Positions 36,535-45,221 of a stretch of DNA of 64,000 nucleotides are shown here, piece by piece. Each line of letters opens with the position of its first letter. The first letter of the stretch is position 1. Position numbers and translations under genes: made by a program. Source of the stretch: GCA-2746605 sp963710615 (GTDB lineage Bacteria; Bacteroidota; Ignavibacteria; Ignavibacteriales; Melioribacteraceae); contig CAVQBF010000031.1 of assembly GCA_963710615.1 (NCBI GenBank), positions 124,001 to 188,000 of the forward strand, read 5' to 3'. The notes below the pieces were generated by a model, which did no database searches, was not told the origin of the DNA, and saw nothing but the letters and a program-made list of their open reading frames with translations.

Positions 36535-37800
36535 GTGAAGAAAGTGTTAATGATTATTATTGTTCTTTTTTCCCTCAGTTCAAATATTTGGGCAAGTGGA
36601 TTTCAAATAAATGAGCATGGATCAAAAGCTATGGGAATGGGTGGAGCTTTTGTAGCCTTGGCTAATGATCCATCTGCAATATATTTCAACCCATCTGGTA
36701 TTACTCAACTTTATGGCACACAATTACTTTTTGGGTCAACACTGATATTGCCATCATCAACTTTCAGAGGACCGTCACCTTCAATAGCAGAGTATGAGCT
36801 TGAAAGTCAAATTTTTACACCTATTCATTTATATGCAACGCACCAGATAAATGATAAATTGTTTTTGGGTTTTGGTGTTGGTAATAATTATGGTTTGGGG
36901 ACAAAATGGGAAGATAATTGGGTTGGCAGATTCATGGCAGTTGAAACCGAAATAAGAACTTTCTTTTTTAACCTAGTTGCATCGTACAAAATTATTCCCG
37001 AATTATCTATTGGTTTTGGTTATGTTTTCACCTATGGGGATGTTTTAATTGGTAGAAAATTAAATTTGAGCCCATTTAATGCGGAACCGTATCTTGAATT
37101 AGAAGGGACAGGAACAGGCTCCGGGTTCACAGCTGGAATAATTGCTCACCCAACTAAATCAATTTCAGTCGGTTTATCATTTAGAAGTCAGGTTACAATT
37201 GAATTTGAGGGAGATGCAACTCCTTCTAATGTACCATCACTTTTTGATGGTCAATTACCTAACGGGGATATTACGGCACCACTGACGACGCCCGAAAATA
37301 TTACATTTGGTATAGCAATTAAGCCACTTAAAAATTTTACTTTAACGGCTGACTATCAATATGTTGGCTGGGACAGTTATGAAAAATTAGAAGTTGAATT
37401 TCAAGATTTTATAGATTCAGATACTGGTGAAAAATTAGTAAATTCATCGGAAAGAAATTACGATAACGGATTTATTGCTAGGTTAGGTGCAGAATATCAA
37501 TATACTACTGACTTGGATTTTTATGCTGGATTTCTATATGATAGTAATCCCGTTTCAGATGAAAGACTTGATCCGACTTTACCAGATTCGGACAGGTTAG
37601 GGTTTAGTGCGGGTGTTGGATATAAACTTAGTGCAAATCTTACTGCAGAAGCAGGTTATCTATTTTTGAGATTTGAGGAAAGAGAGATTACTAACTCATT
37701 AGAAAATTATAGCGGAATTGAGAACAGCATCACTCCAATGAACGGTGTTTACAATTCTGTAGCCCATTTAATTTCACTTTCATTATTATACAATTTTTAA
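36535..37800 (+). CDS. OmpP1/FadL family outer-membrane transporter
   Basis: A 421-residue outer-membrane barrel of the FadL family, which takes up hydrophobic compounds such as long-chain fatty acids. The signal peptide (1-20, cleavage near IWASG) is followed by FQINEHGSKAMGMGGAFVA and NDPSAIYFNPSG, the N-terminal hatch signature. The end LISLSLLYNF is a beta-barrel closing strand with terminal Phe. The start is GTG at 36535, preceded by GGAGG. Next comes an SGNH lipoprotein gene (17 bases), so they may work together on lipid esters. Confidence 0.92.
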   Translation: MKKVLMIIIVLFSLSSNIWASGFQINEHGSKAMGMGGAFVALANDPSAIYFNPSGITQLYGTQLLFGSTLILPSSTFRGPSPSIAEYELESQIFTPIHLYATHQINDKLFLGFGVGNNYGLGTKWEDNWVGRFMAVETEIRTFFFNLVASYKIIPELSIGFGYVFTYGDVLIGRKLNLSPFNAEPYLELEGTGTGSGFTAGIIAHPTKSISVGLSFRSQVTIEFEGDATPSNVPSLFDGQLPNGDITAPLTTPENITFGIAIKPLKNFTLTADYQYVGWDSYEKLEVEFQDFIDSDTGEKLVNSSERNYDNGFIARLGAEYQYTTDLDFYAGFLYDSNPVSDERLDPTLPDSDRLGFSAGVGYKLSANLTAEAGYLFLRFEEREITNSLENYSGIENSITPMNGVYNSVAHLISLSLLYNF

Positions 37801-37801
37801 T

Positions 37802-37807
37802 AAGGAG
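37802..37807 (+). promoter_or_regulatory. Ribosome binding site for the SGNH lipoprotein gene
   Basis: AAGGAG ten bases before the ATG at 37818. Confidence 0.6.
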
Positions 37808-37817
37808 TTAAACAGAA

Positions 37818-39104
37818 ATGAAATTATATAAATATATTTTAGCATTTTTCTTCATAAGCCTATTATTTGCTTCTTGTGAGGATAGAACCGATTTAACGGA
37901 ACCAACAGAATCTGTAAATACCGGTGAAGCTAATTTTTCAAAATTTGTTTCTATCGGCAATAGTTTAACTGCAGGATATCAAAGCAGTGCATTATACAAA
38001 AGTGCTCAAATTTATTCTTATGGTAATTTAATAGCAAATCAAGTAAATACAACATACGAACAACCGATAATTTCTGATCCAGGAATTGGCGGCAGAATAG
38101 CAATCAAATCACTTGAACCTTTTTCAACTGAATCTCAGCCTAGTACAGGAATACCTGAAAATGCAAACTTAGAAACGACATATAACAATTTGGGAATTCC
38201 AGGTATTGTCCTTGCAGACGTGTTAACAACTGAAGCAAGTCCCTCAAATTATGTTGGAGTTAATCCATTAATTGATGTTGTATTGAGAGGTAAGGGAAGT
38301 GTGCTTGCTCAAGCACTAAGCTCTCAACCAACTTTCATGACAATCTGGATTGGTAATAATGACATTTTAGGTTATGCTACATCCGGAGGTTTGAGACCTT
38401 ATACACCCACAGAAGGTGATGTTACATTTGGTGTTTTATATACACAATTACTAGGAGCTATTGCTCAAGCAGGAGTTGAAAATGTTGTAGTCGCAAATAT
38501 TCCTGATGTTGCTGCAATTCCATTTTTTACTACAATCGGTGGACAATTACTGTCGCAAGGAATTCCTGCAGTTGTTGGGACCAAATCTGATGGATCAGTT
38601 GCACAGTTAGATCTTACTAAAAATCTTTTAACCCTTCAAGCCTCATCTGAGTTAGCTGAAGGCAAAGGTCAATCAGCGGATAACCCACTTTCCAATGGTG
38701 TGATATTAGATGAAGATGAAATTAGAACTGCTAAAACAGTTATTGCTTCATATAACAGCTCTATAAATGCAGCTGCTTCTCAATTTGGATTTAAACTTGC
38801 TGATATGCATTCATTTTTTAACAATATTGCGCAGAATGGAATAGTTGCAGATGGTGTTGAGTTTTCGGCACTTTATATTAGTGGTGGTTTATTTAGCTTG
38901 GATGGTGTTCATCCTTCAAGTCAAGGTTATGCTATTGTTGCAAATAAATTTATTGAAGTAATTAATAGTGAATATTCTGCAAATATTCCTTATGTAAATG
39001 TAGCTACGATTCCACCTAGTTTAGAAATAGCAAAAAGAGTGGAGTTTAACAAATTGGGCTTGCCTTTATTTGAAGCCGGCACATTTGATTCAATCTTTTA
39101 TTAA
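37818..39104 (+). CDS. SGNH/GDSL-family lipoprotein esterase
   Basis: A 428-residue lipoprotein: signal with lipobox FASC near residue 20, then an SGNH hydrolase. Block I is SIGNSLTAGYQ near 48 (nucleophile Ser in GNSLT), block III is IWIGNNDILG near 177 (Asn), and block V is LDGVHPSSQGYA near 360 with the catalytic Asp and His. It likely cleaves acyl esters at the cell surface. Its position directly after a FadL-type porin suggests joint lipid use, an inference from context. A strong terminator follows. Confidence 0.88.
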   Translation: MKLYKYILAFFFISLLFASCEDRTDLTEPTESVNTGEANFSKFVSIGNSLTAGYQSSALYKSAQIYSYGNLIANQVNTTYEQPIISDPGIGGRIAIKSLEPFSTESQPSTGIPENANLETTYNNLGIPGIVLADVLTTEASPSNYVGVNPLIDVVLRGKGSVLAQALSSQPTFMTIWIGNNDILGYATSGGLRPYTPTEGDVTFGVLYTQLLGAIAQAGVENVVVANIPDVAAIPFFTTIGGQLLSQGIPAVVGTKSDGSVAQLDLTKNLLTLQASSELAEGKGQSADNPLSNGVILDEDEIRTAKTVIASYNSSINAAASQFGFKLADMHSFFNNIAQNGIVADGVEFSALYISGGLFSLDGVHPSSQGYAIVANKFIEVINSEYSANIPYVNVATIPPSLEIAKRVEFNKLGLPLFEAGTFDSIFY

Positions 39105-39120
39105 TTGACAATTATAAATC

Positions 39121-39155
39121 GGCTGACTATTTTTGAATAGTCAGCCACAATTTTT
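39121..39155 (+). terminator. Intrinsic terminator after the SGNH lipoprotein
   Basis: GGCTGACTAT (39121-39130) and ATAGTCAGCC (39137-39146) form a perfect 10-bp stem with a six-base loop, then ACAATTTTT. It ends the FadL-SGNH unit before the SPOR gene. Confidence 0.88.
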
Positions 39156-39166
39156 AAGATGAGAAA

Positions 39167-39670
39167 ATGAAAACAATATTAGCGTTATTATTAGTAGTCA
39201 CTTTTGTTAGCTGTTCAATATTTCAGACGACTGAACAACAAGAAGAAGCTGTTGCAAAAGAAGATAATAAAGTTGAAGAAGTTTATGTATTTGATGATGT
39301 ATCTGAAAATGAGATTAAGACTGAAGAAATTGATCAGTTGAAAAAGGAAATTGACAAATCACTTCAAGAGAAGGATAAACAAGAAGTTGATGTTTTTGAC
39401 GAACCAATTATAAAGGATGGCACTCCTGAAAAAAGTGGAACTAAATATTTTTTACAGCTTGGTGCCTTTACAACACTCGGTAGAGCAGAGCAATACGTTA
39501 AAGAAATTGAGAATACCGCTCCCTTTGTACTCTCAATAATTTACAATCCGGACAACACTTATTACACAGTAAGGAGTTCGGCGTACTCAACGAGAACTGA
39601 AATTGAAGAAGTGCGAGCAAAACTTTGGAGTAATAATTTATTCAAAGACGCATTTATCATTACAGAATAA
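39167..39670 (+). CDS. SPOR domain lipoprotein
   Basis: A 167-residue lipoprotein with lipobox FVSC near residue 16, a Glu/Lys-rich linker (about 20-95) and a C-terminal SPOR domain (KYFLQLGAFTTLGRAEQYVKE to KDAFIITE). SPOR domains bind peptidoglycan stripped of peptide stems, usually at the division site. It lies just after a terminator, so it probably has its own promoter. Role inferred from domain. Confidence 0.85.
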   Translation: MKTILALLLVVTFVSCSIFQTTEQQEEAVAKEDNKVEEVYVFDDVSENEIKTEEIDQLKKEIDKSLQEKDKQEVDVFDEPIIKDGTPEKSGTKYFLQLGAFTTLGRAEQYVKEIENTAPFVLSIIYNPDNTYYTVRSSAYSTRTEIEEVRAKLWSNNLFKDAFIITE

Positions 39671-39696
39671 TTTGTAATCATTTTTTTATTTAAGAT

Positions 39697-39701
39697 AGGA
39701 G
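39697..39701 (+). promoter_or_regulatory. Ribosome binding site for ssb
   Basis: AGGAG five bases before the ATG at 39707. Confidence 0.65.
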
Positions 39702-39706
39702 ATCTA

Positions 39707-40141
39707 ATGGCCTTTTCACTTAATAAGATAATGCTTATTGGTAACTTAGGACAAGATGCTGAACACCGATTTACAACGAATAATACTGAAGTTTCCTCCT
39801 TTTCATTAGCTACTACACATAGTTATAAGGGAAGAGATGGAAATTGGGTTAATGAAACCACTTGGCACAATATAGTGATATTTGGTGCATCCGATTTTTT
39901 AAAAGGTAATCTAAAAAAAGGCAAGAAATTTTATGTTGAAGGCAGACTTGCTAAAAGAGACTATGAAAATAAAGATGGTCAAAAGGTTTATGTTACCGAA
40001 GTAATAGCTGACAAATTTAATATTATCCCACTTGATAGCGGTGATGGCAGCTATCAGTCAAGTGGTAGTGCAGACACTACATTTTCTGAACCGGAATCAA
40101 TTGATAAAACTGCTCCCGATGATGATGATTTACCATTTTAG
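39707..40141 (+). CDS. ssb: Single-stranded DNA-binding protein
   Basis: SSB of 144 residues. An OB fold at 1-110 starts with NKIMLIGNLGQDAE and has TTWHNIVIFG. A short flexible linker leads to the acidic tip DDDDLPF, which recruits replication and repair partners. Length and tip are standard for this group. Confidence 0.97.
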   Translation: MAFSLNKIMLIGNLGQDAEHRFTTNNTEVSSFSLATTHSYKGRDGNWVNETTWHNIVIFGASDFLKGNLKKGKKFYVEGRLAKRDYENKDGQKVYVTEVIADKFNIIPLDSGDGSYQSSGSADTTFSEPESIDKTAPDDDDLPF

Positions 40142-40177
40142 CTAAGATTGTTTAATAAACGAGGTTAATAATTATAT

Positions 40178-41464
40178 TTGGAAATTGGCTGGCTCAATAG
40201 AGTAATAATTCTCTTATTTCTACTTTTTTGTTCTGCTATTTTTTCCGGATCTGAAGTCGCTTTATTTTCTCTTGATGAAAAAAAAATAGACGATATAAAA
40301 AAAGATACCGGCATTTTAGGCACATACATTTCAAAGTTACTTCTTTTCCCAAAGAGGCTTTTAGTCACTATATTAATTGGGAATACTCTAGCAAATGTTG
40401 CTGCCTCAATAATTTCTGTCTCAATTGCTCTGGAAATTGCAAATCTTAACAATATTCCTGTAGATATTGCATTACTGATACAGATTATTATTTTAACTAT
40501 TATTGTAATTCTATTTGCAGAAATTACGCCAAAAGTTTGGGCTAACAGACATCCAATATATTTTTCGAAAATAATTGCTTTTCCGTTATATTGGGTTAGC
40601 TTTTTTCTAAGTCCTATTTCTAAACTTCTAACTATTCTTATCAAAAAGGCAACTTCAAGAGTTAAATATGATAAATCCAAAACAGCACTATCATCAACAG
40701 AAATTGCTGATCTGGCAGATATTGGGGTCGAAAGGGGAACAATTGAAGTAGAAGAACATGGATTAATTCATGGTCTTGTTGCTTTCAAATCAATTAATGT
40801 TCGTGAAATTATGACTCCCAGAGTGGATATGGTTGCCATTCCCAACAATATAAAATTGTCTGATTTAATTGATCTTATTAAAGATTCCGGACATAGCCGA
40901 ATACCAGTTTATAAGGATGATCTAGATAATATTTTAGGTATATTGTACGCAAAGGATTTACTTCCATATCTTAATTCAGAATTAAATCTCTCTGCATTTG
41001 AACTTGAAAAGATTATTAGAGAATGTATATTTGTGCCGGAGACAAAACTAATAAGCAAACTTATGCATGAATTTCAGGAAAAAAATATGCATTTGAGTAT
41101 TGTTGTTGATGAATATGGAGGGACATCTGGACTAATAACTCTTGAAGATATTTTAGAAGAAATTGTTGGTGAAATTAGAGATGAGTTTGATGATGAAGAA
41201 GAAGAGATAGTTGAAGTAAGTGAGAATAAGTTTATTATGTCCGGTAAAGTTGATATTGATGAAATTGAGGAAAAATTAAATATTAATATTGATGTTCCCG
41301 ATGAAGATTTTGAAACACTAGGCGGATTTATTTTTAATCATGCCGGAACAATTCCGGAAGTAGGATTTTCTTTTTCACAGTACGGATATTCATACAAAGT
41401 TATAGAAATTGAAAATAACAGAATAACAAAAGTTGAAATTGAAAAACTAAATCAAACAGAATAA
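40178..41464 (+). CDS. CorC/HlyC (CNNM-type) membrane protein with CBS domains
   Basis: A 428-residue membrane protein with a DUF21 domain (three or four helices within 1-150), two CBS domains (about 205-330; VREIMTPRVDMVAI opens the first) and a C-terminal CorC_HlyC domain (about 345-425). Proteins of this layout, including GldE-like and CNNM-type members, are tied to magnesium or cobalt export. The start is TTG at 40178, since no ATG exists before the first helix. It is followed by a small membrane protein gene that starts at its stop codon. Confidence 0.9.
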   Translation: MEIGWLNRVIILLFLLFCSAIFSGSEVALFSLDEKKIDDIKKDTGILGTYISKLLLFPKRLLVTILIGNTLANVAASIISVSIALEIANLNNIPVDIALLIQIIILTIIVILFAEITPKVWANRHPIYFSKIIAFPLYWVSFFLSPISKLLTILIKKATSRVKYDKSKTALSSTEIADLADIGVERGTIEVEEHGLIHGLVAFKSINVREIMTPRVDMVAIPNNIKLSDLIDLIKDSGHSRIPVYKDDLDNILGILYAKDLLPYLNSELNLSAFELEKIIRECIFVPETKLISKLMHEFQEKNMHLSIVVDEYGGTSGLITLEDILEEIVGEIRDEFDDEEEEIVEVSENKFIMSGKVDIDEIEEKLNINIDVPDEDFETLGGFIFNHAGTIPEVGFSFSQYGYSYKVIEIENNRITKVEIEKLNQTE

Positions 41465-41835
41465 TGAAAAAAGGATGTTTTCTAACTGTAATTATTACTT
41501 TGACAATTATTGTTTTGGGAATATTTTATTTAGTCAAATTTCATGGTGAAGATCTATTGGAAATGGGTAAGGAACAGTTGGTTGAAATTGCACAAGATCG
41601 AATTTTCTCAAATTTAGATGAATTGGGAAATAGCCAGTATTCTGATTCATTAAAAATTGTAGTTAATAATTATTTTAAAGATATAAATTCATTAGATATC
41701 GAAGATGAATTAAAGCGCATTGAAGAATTCTCTGATGATATCGAAGTTATTTTGCTCGATTCAAAAATTGATTCTGCTGAATTTGATTTTATTACTAATA
41801 TTCTAACTAAATATGAACGAAGAAAAGAAAACTGA
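41464..41835 (+). CDS. Small membrane-anchored protein, unknown function
   Basis: A 123-residue protein with one N-terminal hydrophobic helix (about 5-24) and a mostly helical, acidic remainder. I do not recognise a family. Its start overlaps the CorC/HlyC gene by one base and its end overlaps the MlaD gene by 23 bases, so it is translationally coupled to both. It may be an assembly or interaction partner of the MCE protein; this is inferred from gene order only. Confidence 0.6.
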   Translation: MKKGCFLTVIITLTIIVLGIFYLVKFHGEDLLEMGKEQLVEIAQDRIFSNLDELGNSQYSDSLKIVVNNYFKDINSLDIEDELKRIEEFSDDIEVILLDSKIDSAEFDFITNILTKYERRKEN

Positions 41836-42727
41836 AGTTAAAGTTGGTATAACAGTTTTAGCTGCCATAATTGTATTTATTTTTATTTATGGTTGGGCAA
41901 AGAATATTGATTTAAGTTCAAATGATACTAATATAATAATCAAATTTGAAACTGTTGCTGGTTTAGAACTTGGGGATTTAGTAAGTGTTAATGGTGTACG
42001 TAAAGGATTGGTAAATTCGATTACTACAAAAGAGAATTATGCCTTGGTGGAAGTAAAATTTAATGAGGCCGTTAACCTAAAACAAGATGCTACTTTTTCC
42101 GTAATGATGCTCGATTTAATGGGCGGAAAAAAAATTGAAATAAATCCTGGAAATTCTGAGAATTTTATTAATTACGATGAGATTCAAATCGGTAAGTTCG
42201 CAGGTGATATTTCAACTGCAATGGCAACTCTAAGTTCAGTTGAAACGGATTTAATTGAAGTTATTGGAGAACTTAAAACATCATTACATAATGCGAATAA
42301 ATTATTTAATAACGACAAGTTGACTGACAATATTATTTCATCGATGGAACAAATAAAATTACTATCAACAAATTTGAACCAGTTGATAATTCAGAATAGA
42401 ACTGTATTCAATGAAACAATTAGAAATGTTAGTAAATTATCTGAAAGTACAAACAATCTTCTAAATAATAATAGCGAGAAAGTCGGTTCAATTCTTATCA
42501 AATTTGACTCTACATTAACGGCATCTAATATACTTCTCCAAAATTTAAATAATTTTAGTAATGAGATCGCAAATTCAGAGAATAATATCGGCAAGATTAT
42601 GTATGACGAAGATCTACTAAATGATCTTCAAAATTCACTTAAGCAAATTAAAGAACTTACTAAAACTATAAATGAACAGTTAAAATCGGGTGGACTTGAG
42701 GTTAAAGCCGATGTTGATTTATTTTAA
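41813..42727 (+). CDS. MlaD-like MCE domain protein
   Basis: A 304-residue protein with an N-terminal membrane helix (about 13-33) and one MCE domain (about 38-112: ETVAGLELGDLVSVNGVRKGLV). A long helical tail with coiled-coil character follows. MCE proteins carry lipids between the membranes. The usual MlaE and MlaF partners are not in this window, so it is either an orphan or its partners lie elsewhere. It overlaps the preceding small gene by 23 bases. Confidence 0.88.
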   Translation: MNEEKKTEVKVGITVLAAIIVFIFIYGWAKNIDLSSNDTNIIIKFETVAGLELGDLVSVNGVRKGLVNSITTKENYALVEVKFNEAVNLKQDATFSVMMLDLMGGKKIEINPGNSENFINYDEIQIGKFAGDISTAMATLSSVETDLIEVIGELKTSLHNANKLFNNDKLTDNIISSMEQIKLLSTNLNQLIIQNRTVFNETIRNVSKLSESTNNLLNNNSEKVGSILIKFDSTLTASNILLQNLNNFSNEIANSENNIGKIMYDEDLLNDLQNSLKQIKELTKTINEQLKSGGLEVKADVDLF

Positions 42728-42750
42728 TAAGTGTTAGAGGAAGTCAATTA

Positions 42751-43134
42751 ATGATTTTTGGAATTGGTATCGATATTATTGAAATTGAGAGAATTCGAAA
42801 GAGTATAGAGCGTTTTGATAAAATCTTTCTTAACAAAATTTATACTAAGACAGAACTAGACTACTGCTTGTCGAAAAAAAATAAATATCAACATTTTGCA
42901 GCTAGATTTGCAGCCAAAGAAGCAATTGCAAAAGCATTAGCCACCGGCTGGAGCAAGGGATTTAGATGGAAAGATATAGAAATTTATAATGAGAAATCTG
43001 GGATGCCAAATGTAAAACTATCCGGAAATCTAAGTGAATTTTTAGGCAGCGATAAATTATTAAAAATTACAATGAGCCACTCTGAGCATTATGTAACTTG
43101 CTTTGCAATAATTTATGTAAACAATTCAAATTAA
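42751..43134 (+). CDS. acpS: Holo-[acyl-carrier-protein] synthase
   Basis: AcpS transfers phosphopantetheine from CoA to acyl carrier protein. The 127-residue protein has IGIDIIEIERI (metal-binding Asp near residue 8), RFAAKEAIAKAL with the second metal Glu near residue 57, and ISMSHS-like KITMSHSEHY near 108. Standard length. Confidence 0.95.
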   Translation: MIFGIGIDIIEIERIRKSIERFDKIFLNKIYTKTELDYCLSKKNKYQHFAARFAAKEAIAKALATGWSKGFRWKDIEIYNEKSGMPNVKLSGNLSEFLGSDKLLKITMSHSEHYVTCFAIIYVNNSN

Positions 43135-43152
43135 AAATTCTTAAAACTTCAA

Positions 43153-44076
43153 TTGAAAAATTATCTTTATATAGTAAATCCAATTTCTGGAAGGGGAAGA
43201 GGGAAGAAGGTTGTCCCTTTCATTCAGTCTCTTCAAAATACAAAAAACAATATTCAAATCATCGAAACCAAATATCCCCTTCATGCAACAGAAATTGTTA
43301 GGAATTTAGAAACTTTCCCTGATGTCATAATATCTGTAGGCGGAGATGGCACATTAAATGAAGTTATTAACGGAATTGCCAAAGGAACAGAATGTAAAAT
43401 TAGCGTGCTCCCGGTTGGAAGCGGAAATGATTTTATAAAGAATTTTAATCTTAACAAAAATATTAAAGATACAGTGTCATTTATTCATAATCCAAACATG
43501 CACCATATAACCAATGTTGATATTGGAGAACTTATTTTCACTGAGAATCTTGATAATTCACTTAAATCACACAAATTTATAAATAACGCTGGTATCGGTT
43601 TTGATGCTCAAGTTGGTTATTTAAAACAATCTAATAAGAGATTAACCGGAATTGTCTCATATATTTATGCTGTTTTTCAAGCGCTTTTTGATTATAATAT
43701 GATTAATGCTGAACTCGAATTCAATAATGATAAAATATCAGGTTGTAAGTTAATGATATCAATAGGTAACGGTATTTCATCCGGTGGAGGTTTTTATCTC
43801 AATCCAAATGCAATTGTTGATGATGGCTTACTTGATTTGAGTGTCTTTGATCAAGTTACTCGTAGAAGGCTTTTATCTGCTTTACCGATGGCACTATTCA
43901 ATAAAGTTGAAACTATCCCGGAAGCAAAACTATTTACATCTGATAGATATAGAATTTATTTACAGACGCCAACATTTGTACACTGCGATGGTGAAATAAT
44001 TTCAAATAACTTAAAAACAGCGGAAATCAAAATTCATAGAAATGCCGTTAAATTTATTTCAAAAATAATTAATTAG
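43153..44076 (+). CDS. Diacylglycerol kinase family lipid kinase
   Basis: YegS/DgkB/BmrU-type lipid kinase of 307 residues. VGGDGTLNEVINGI near 63-76 is the nucleotide-binding GGDGT motif, with LPVGSGNDFIKNF near 93. It likely phosphorylates diacylglycerol or a related lipid at the inner membrane. The start is TTG at 43153, since no ATG precedes the conserved N-terminal YIVNPISGRG. It follows acpS by 18 bases. Confidence 0.9.
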   Translation: MKNYLYIVNPISGRGRGKKVVPFIQSLQNTKNNIQIIETKYPLHATEIVRNLETFPDVIISVGGDGTLNEVINGIAKGTECKISVLPVGSGNDFIKNFNLNKNIKDTVSFIHNPNMHHITNVDIGELIFTENLDNSLKSHKFINNAGIGFDAQVGYLKQSNKRLTGIVSYIYAVFQALFDYNMINAELEFNNDKISGCKLMISIGNGISSGGGFYLNPNAIVDDGLLDLSVFDQVTRRRLLSALPMALFNKVETIPEAKLFTSDRYRIYLQTPTFVHCDGEIISNNLKTAEIKIHRNAVKFISKIIN

Positions 44077-44080
44077 TTAA

Positions 44081-44287
44081 ATGTTTATTAAAAAACCAAG
44101 ACATAAAAAATTTGATTATCAACCAAGATATTATAAGCCTGAAAAAGATGAAGAATTAAAAAGGAAAAGGAAACTCGGGTTTAGGTCAAATTACAGAGAG
44201 AAAACTTCAACAAAGAAGCCGTATGCCTATATTATTATGTTAGTGATAATCCTATATATCTTTTTAAAGTATAATGGATACATTTAG
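44081..44287 (+). CDS. Small basic tail-anchored protein, unknown function
   Basis: A 68-residue protein with a very basic, Lys/Arg/Tyr-rich N-terminal 48 residues and one hydrophobic helix near 48-65. It begins four bases after the lipid kinase gene, so it is probably co-transcribed. I recognise no family. Being short, it could be a chance frame, but the clear membrane helix and tight spacing favour a real gene. Confidence 0.55.
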   Translation: MFIKKPRHKKFDYQPRYYKPEKDEELKRKRKLGFRSNYREKTSTKKPYAYIIMLVIILYIFLKYNGYI

Positions 44288-44354
44288 CAGAGCATAAGTA
44301 AGTTTACATAATATACATTATAGGACATATATCGATTCAGCGGTTACCAGGCGC

Positions 44355-45206
44355 TTAGTCGTACTTAAAGAACCCTTCGCCGCTTTTTCTTCCTAATTTA
44401 TTTGCTGCAACCATTTTTTTTAATAGTGGACAAGGTCTATACTTTGAATCATTAAATCCGTTGTATAAAACATTCATTATTGCTAAACAAACATCTAAAC
44501 CAATAAAGTCAGCTAGTGTTAATGGCCCCATTGGATGAGCCATTCCCAACTTCATTACGGTATCTATATCTTCTGCAGTAGCTACATTTTCATAGAGTGC
44601 ATAGATTGCTTCATTGATCATTGGCATTAGTATTCTATTTGATATAAAACCAGGATAATCCTGAACTTCAACCGGAGTTTTGCCTAATTTTACGGATAAT
44701 TCTTTAATAGTTTTATATGTTTCATCTGATGTTGAGTAACCTCTTATTATCTCAACTAACTTCATTACCGGAACTGGATTCATAAAATGCATTCCAATAA
44801 ATTTTTCAGGTCTTGAAACAGTTGCTAGTTCAGTTATTGATATAGATGAAGTGTTTGAGGCTAATATAGAATCAACTTTAATTATATCATTTAAGCCTTT
44901 AAATAAACTTAGCTTAGCATCTTTATCCTCAATTATGGCTTCAACGACTAAGTCATTATCTTTTGATATGTTTTCAACACCAATAACTGAACTAATATTT
45001 TTAATGGTTGTATCCTTTACCTCAGGAGTTATAACTTCTTTTTTAAGTTGACGATCTAAATTCTTTTTAATTGAATTCAGACCTCTTTCTAAGTATTCTT
45101 CCTTTAAATCAATAAATTCTACTTTATATCCATTTTGAGCAAAAACATGAGCAATACCGTTGCCCATTGTACCAGCACCAATTACTGCCACTTTTTCAAT
45201 ATTCAT
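44355..45206 (-). CDS. 3-hydroxybutyryl-CoA dehydrogenase
   Basis: NAD-dependent 3-hydroxyacyl-CoA dehydrogenase (283 residues). The Rossmann motif is GAGTMGNGIAHVF near 10-22; the catalytic His is in IGMHFMNPVPVMKLVE near 139 and the NxE partner in GFISNRILMPMINEA. The C-terminal helical domain has the typical LGMAHPMGPLTLADFIGLD. It lies directly downstream of a wrecked thiolase gene with which it once formed an operon (thiolase-hbd). The enzyme itself shows no lesion. Confidence 0.93.
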   Translation of the reverse strand: MNIEKVAVIGAGTMGNGIAHVFAQNGYKVEFIDLKEEYLERGLNSIKKNLDRQLKKEVITPEVKDTTIKNISSVIGVENISKDNDLVVEAIIEDKDAKLSLFKGLNDIIKVDSILASNTSSISITELATVSRPEKFIGMHFMNPVPVMKLVEIIRGYSTSDETYKTIKELSVKLGKTPVEVQDYPGFISNRILMPMINEAIYALYENVATAEDIDTVMKLGMAHPMGPLTLADFIGLDVCLAIMNVLYNGFNDSKYRPCPLLKKMVAANKLGRKSGEGFFKYD

Positions 45207-45221
45207 TATATGATCCCTTAT

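Noticed and set aside
40165..40680. 171-codon minus-strand open frame over the CorC/HlyC gene
   Set aside because: Antisense to the clear DUF21 region; no family features.
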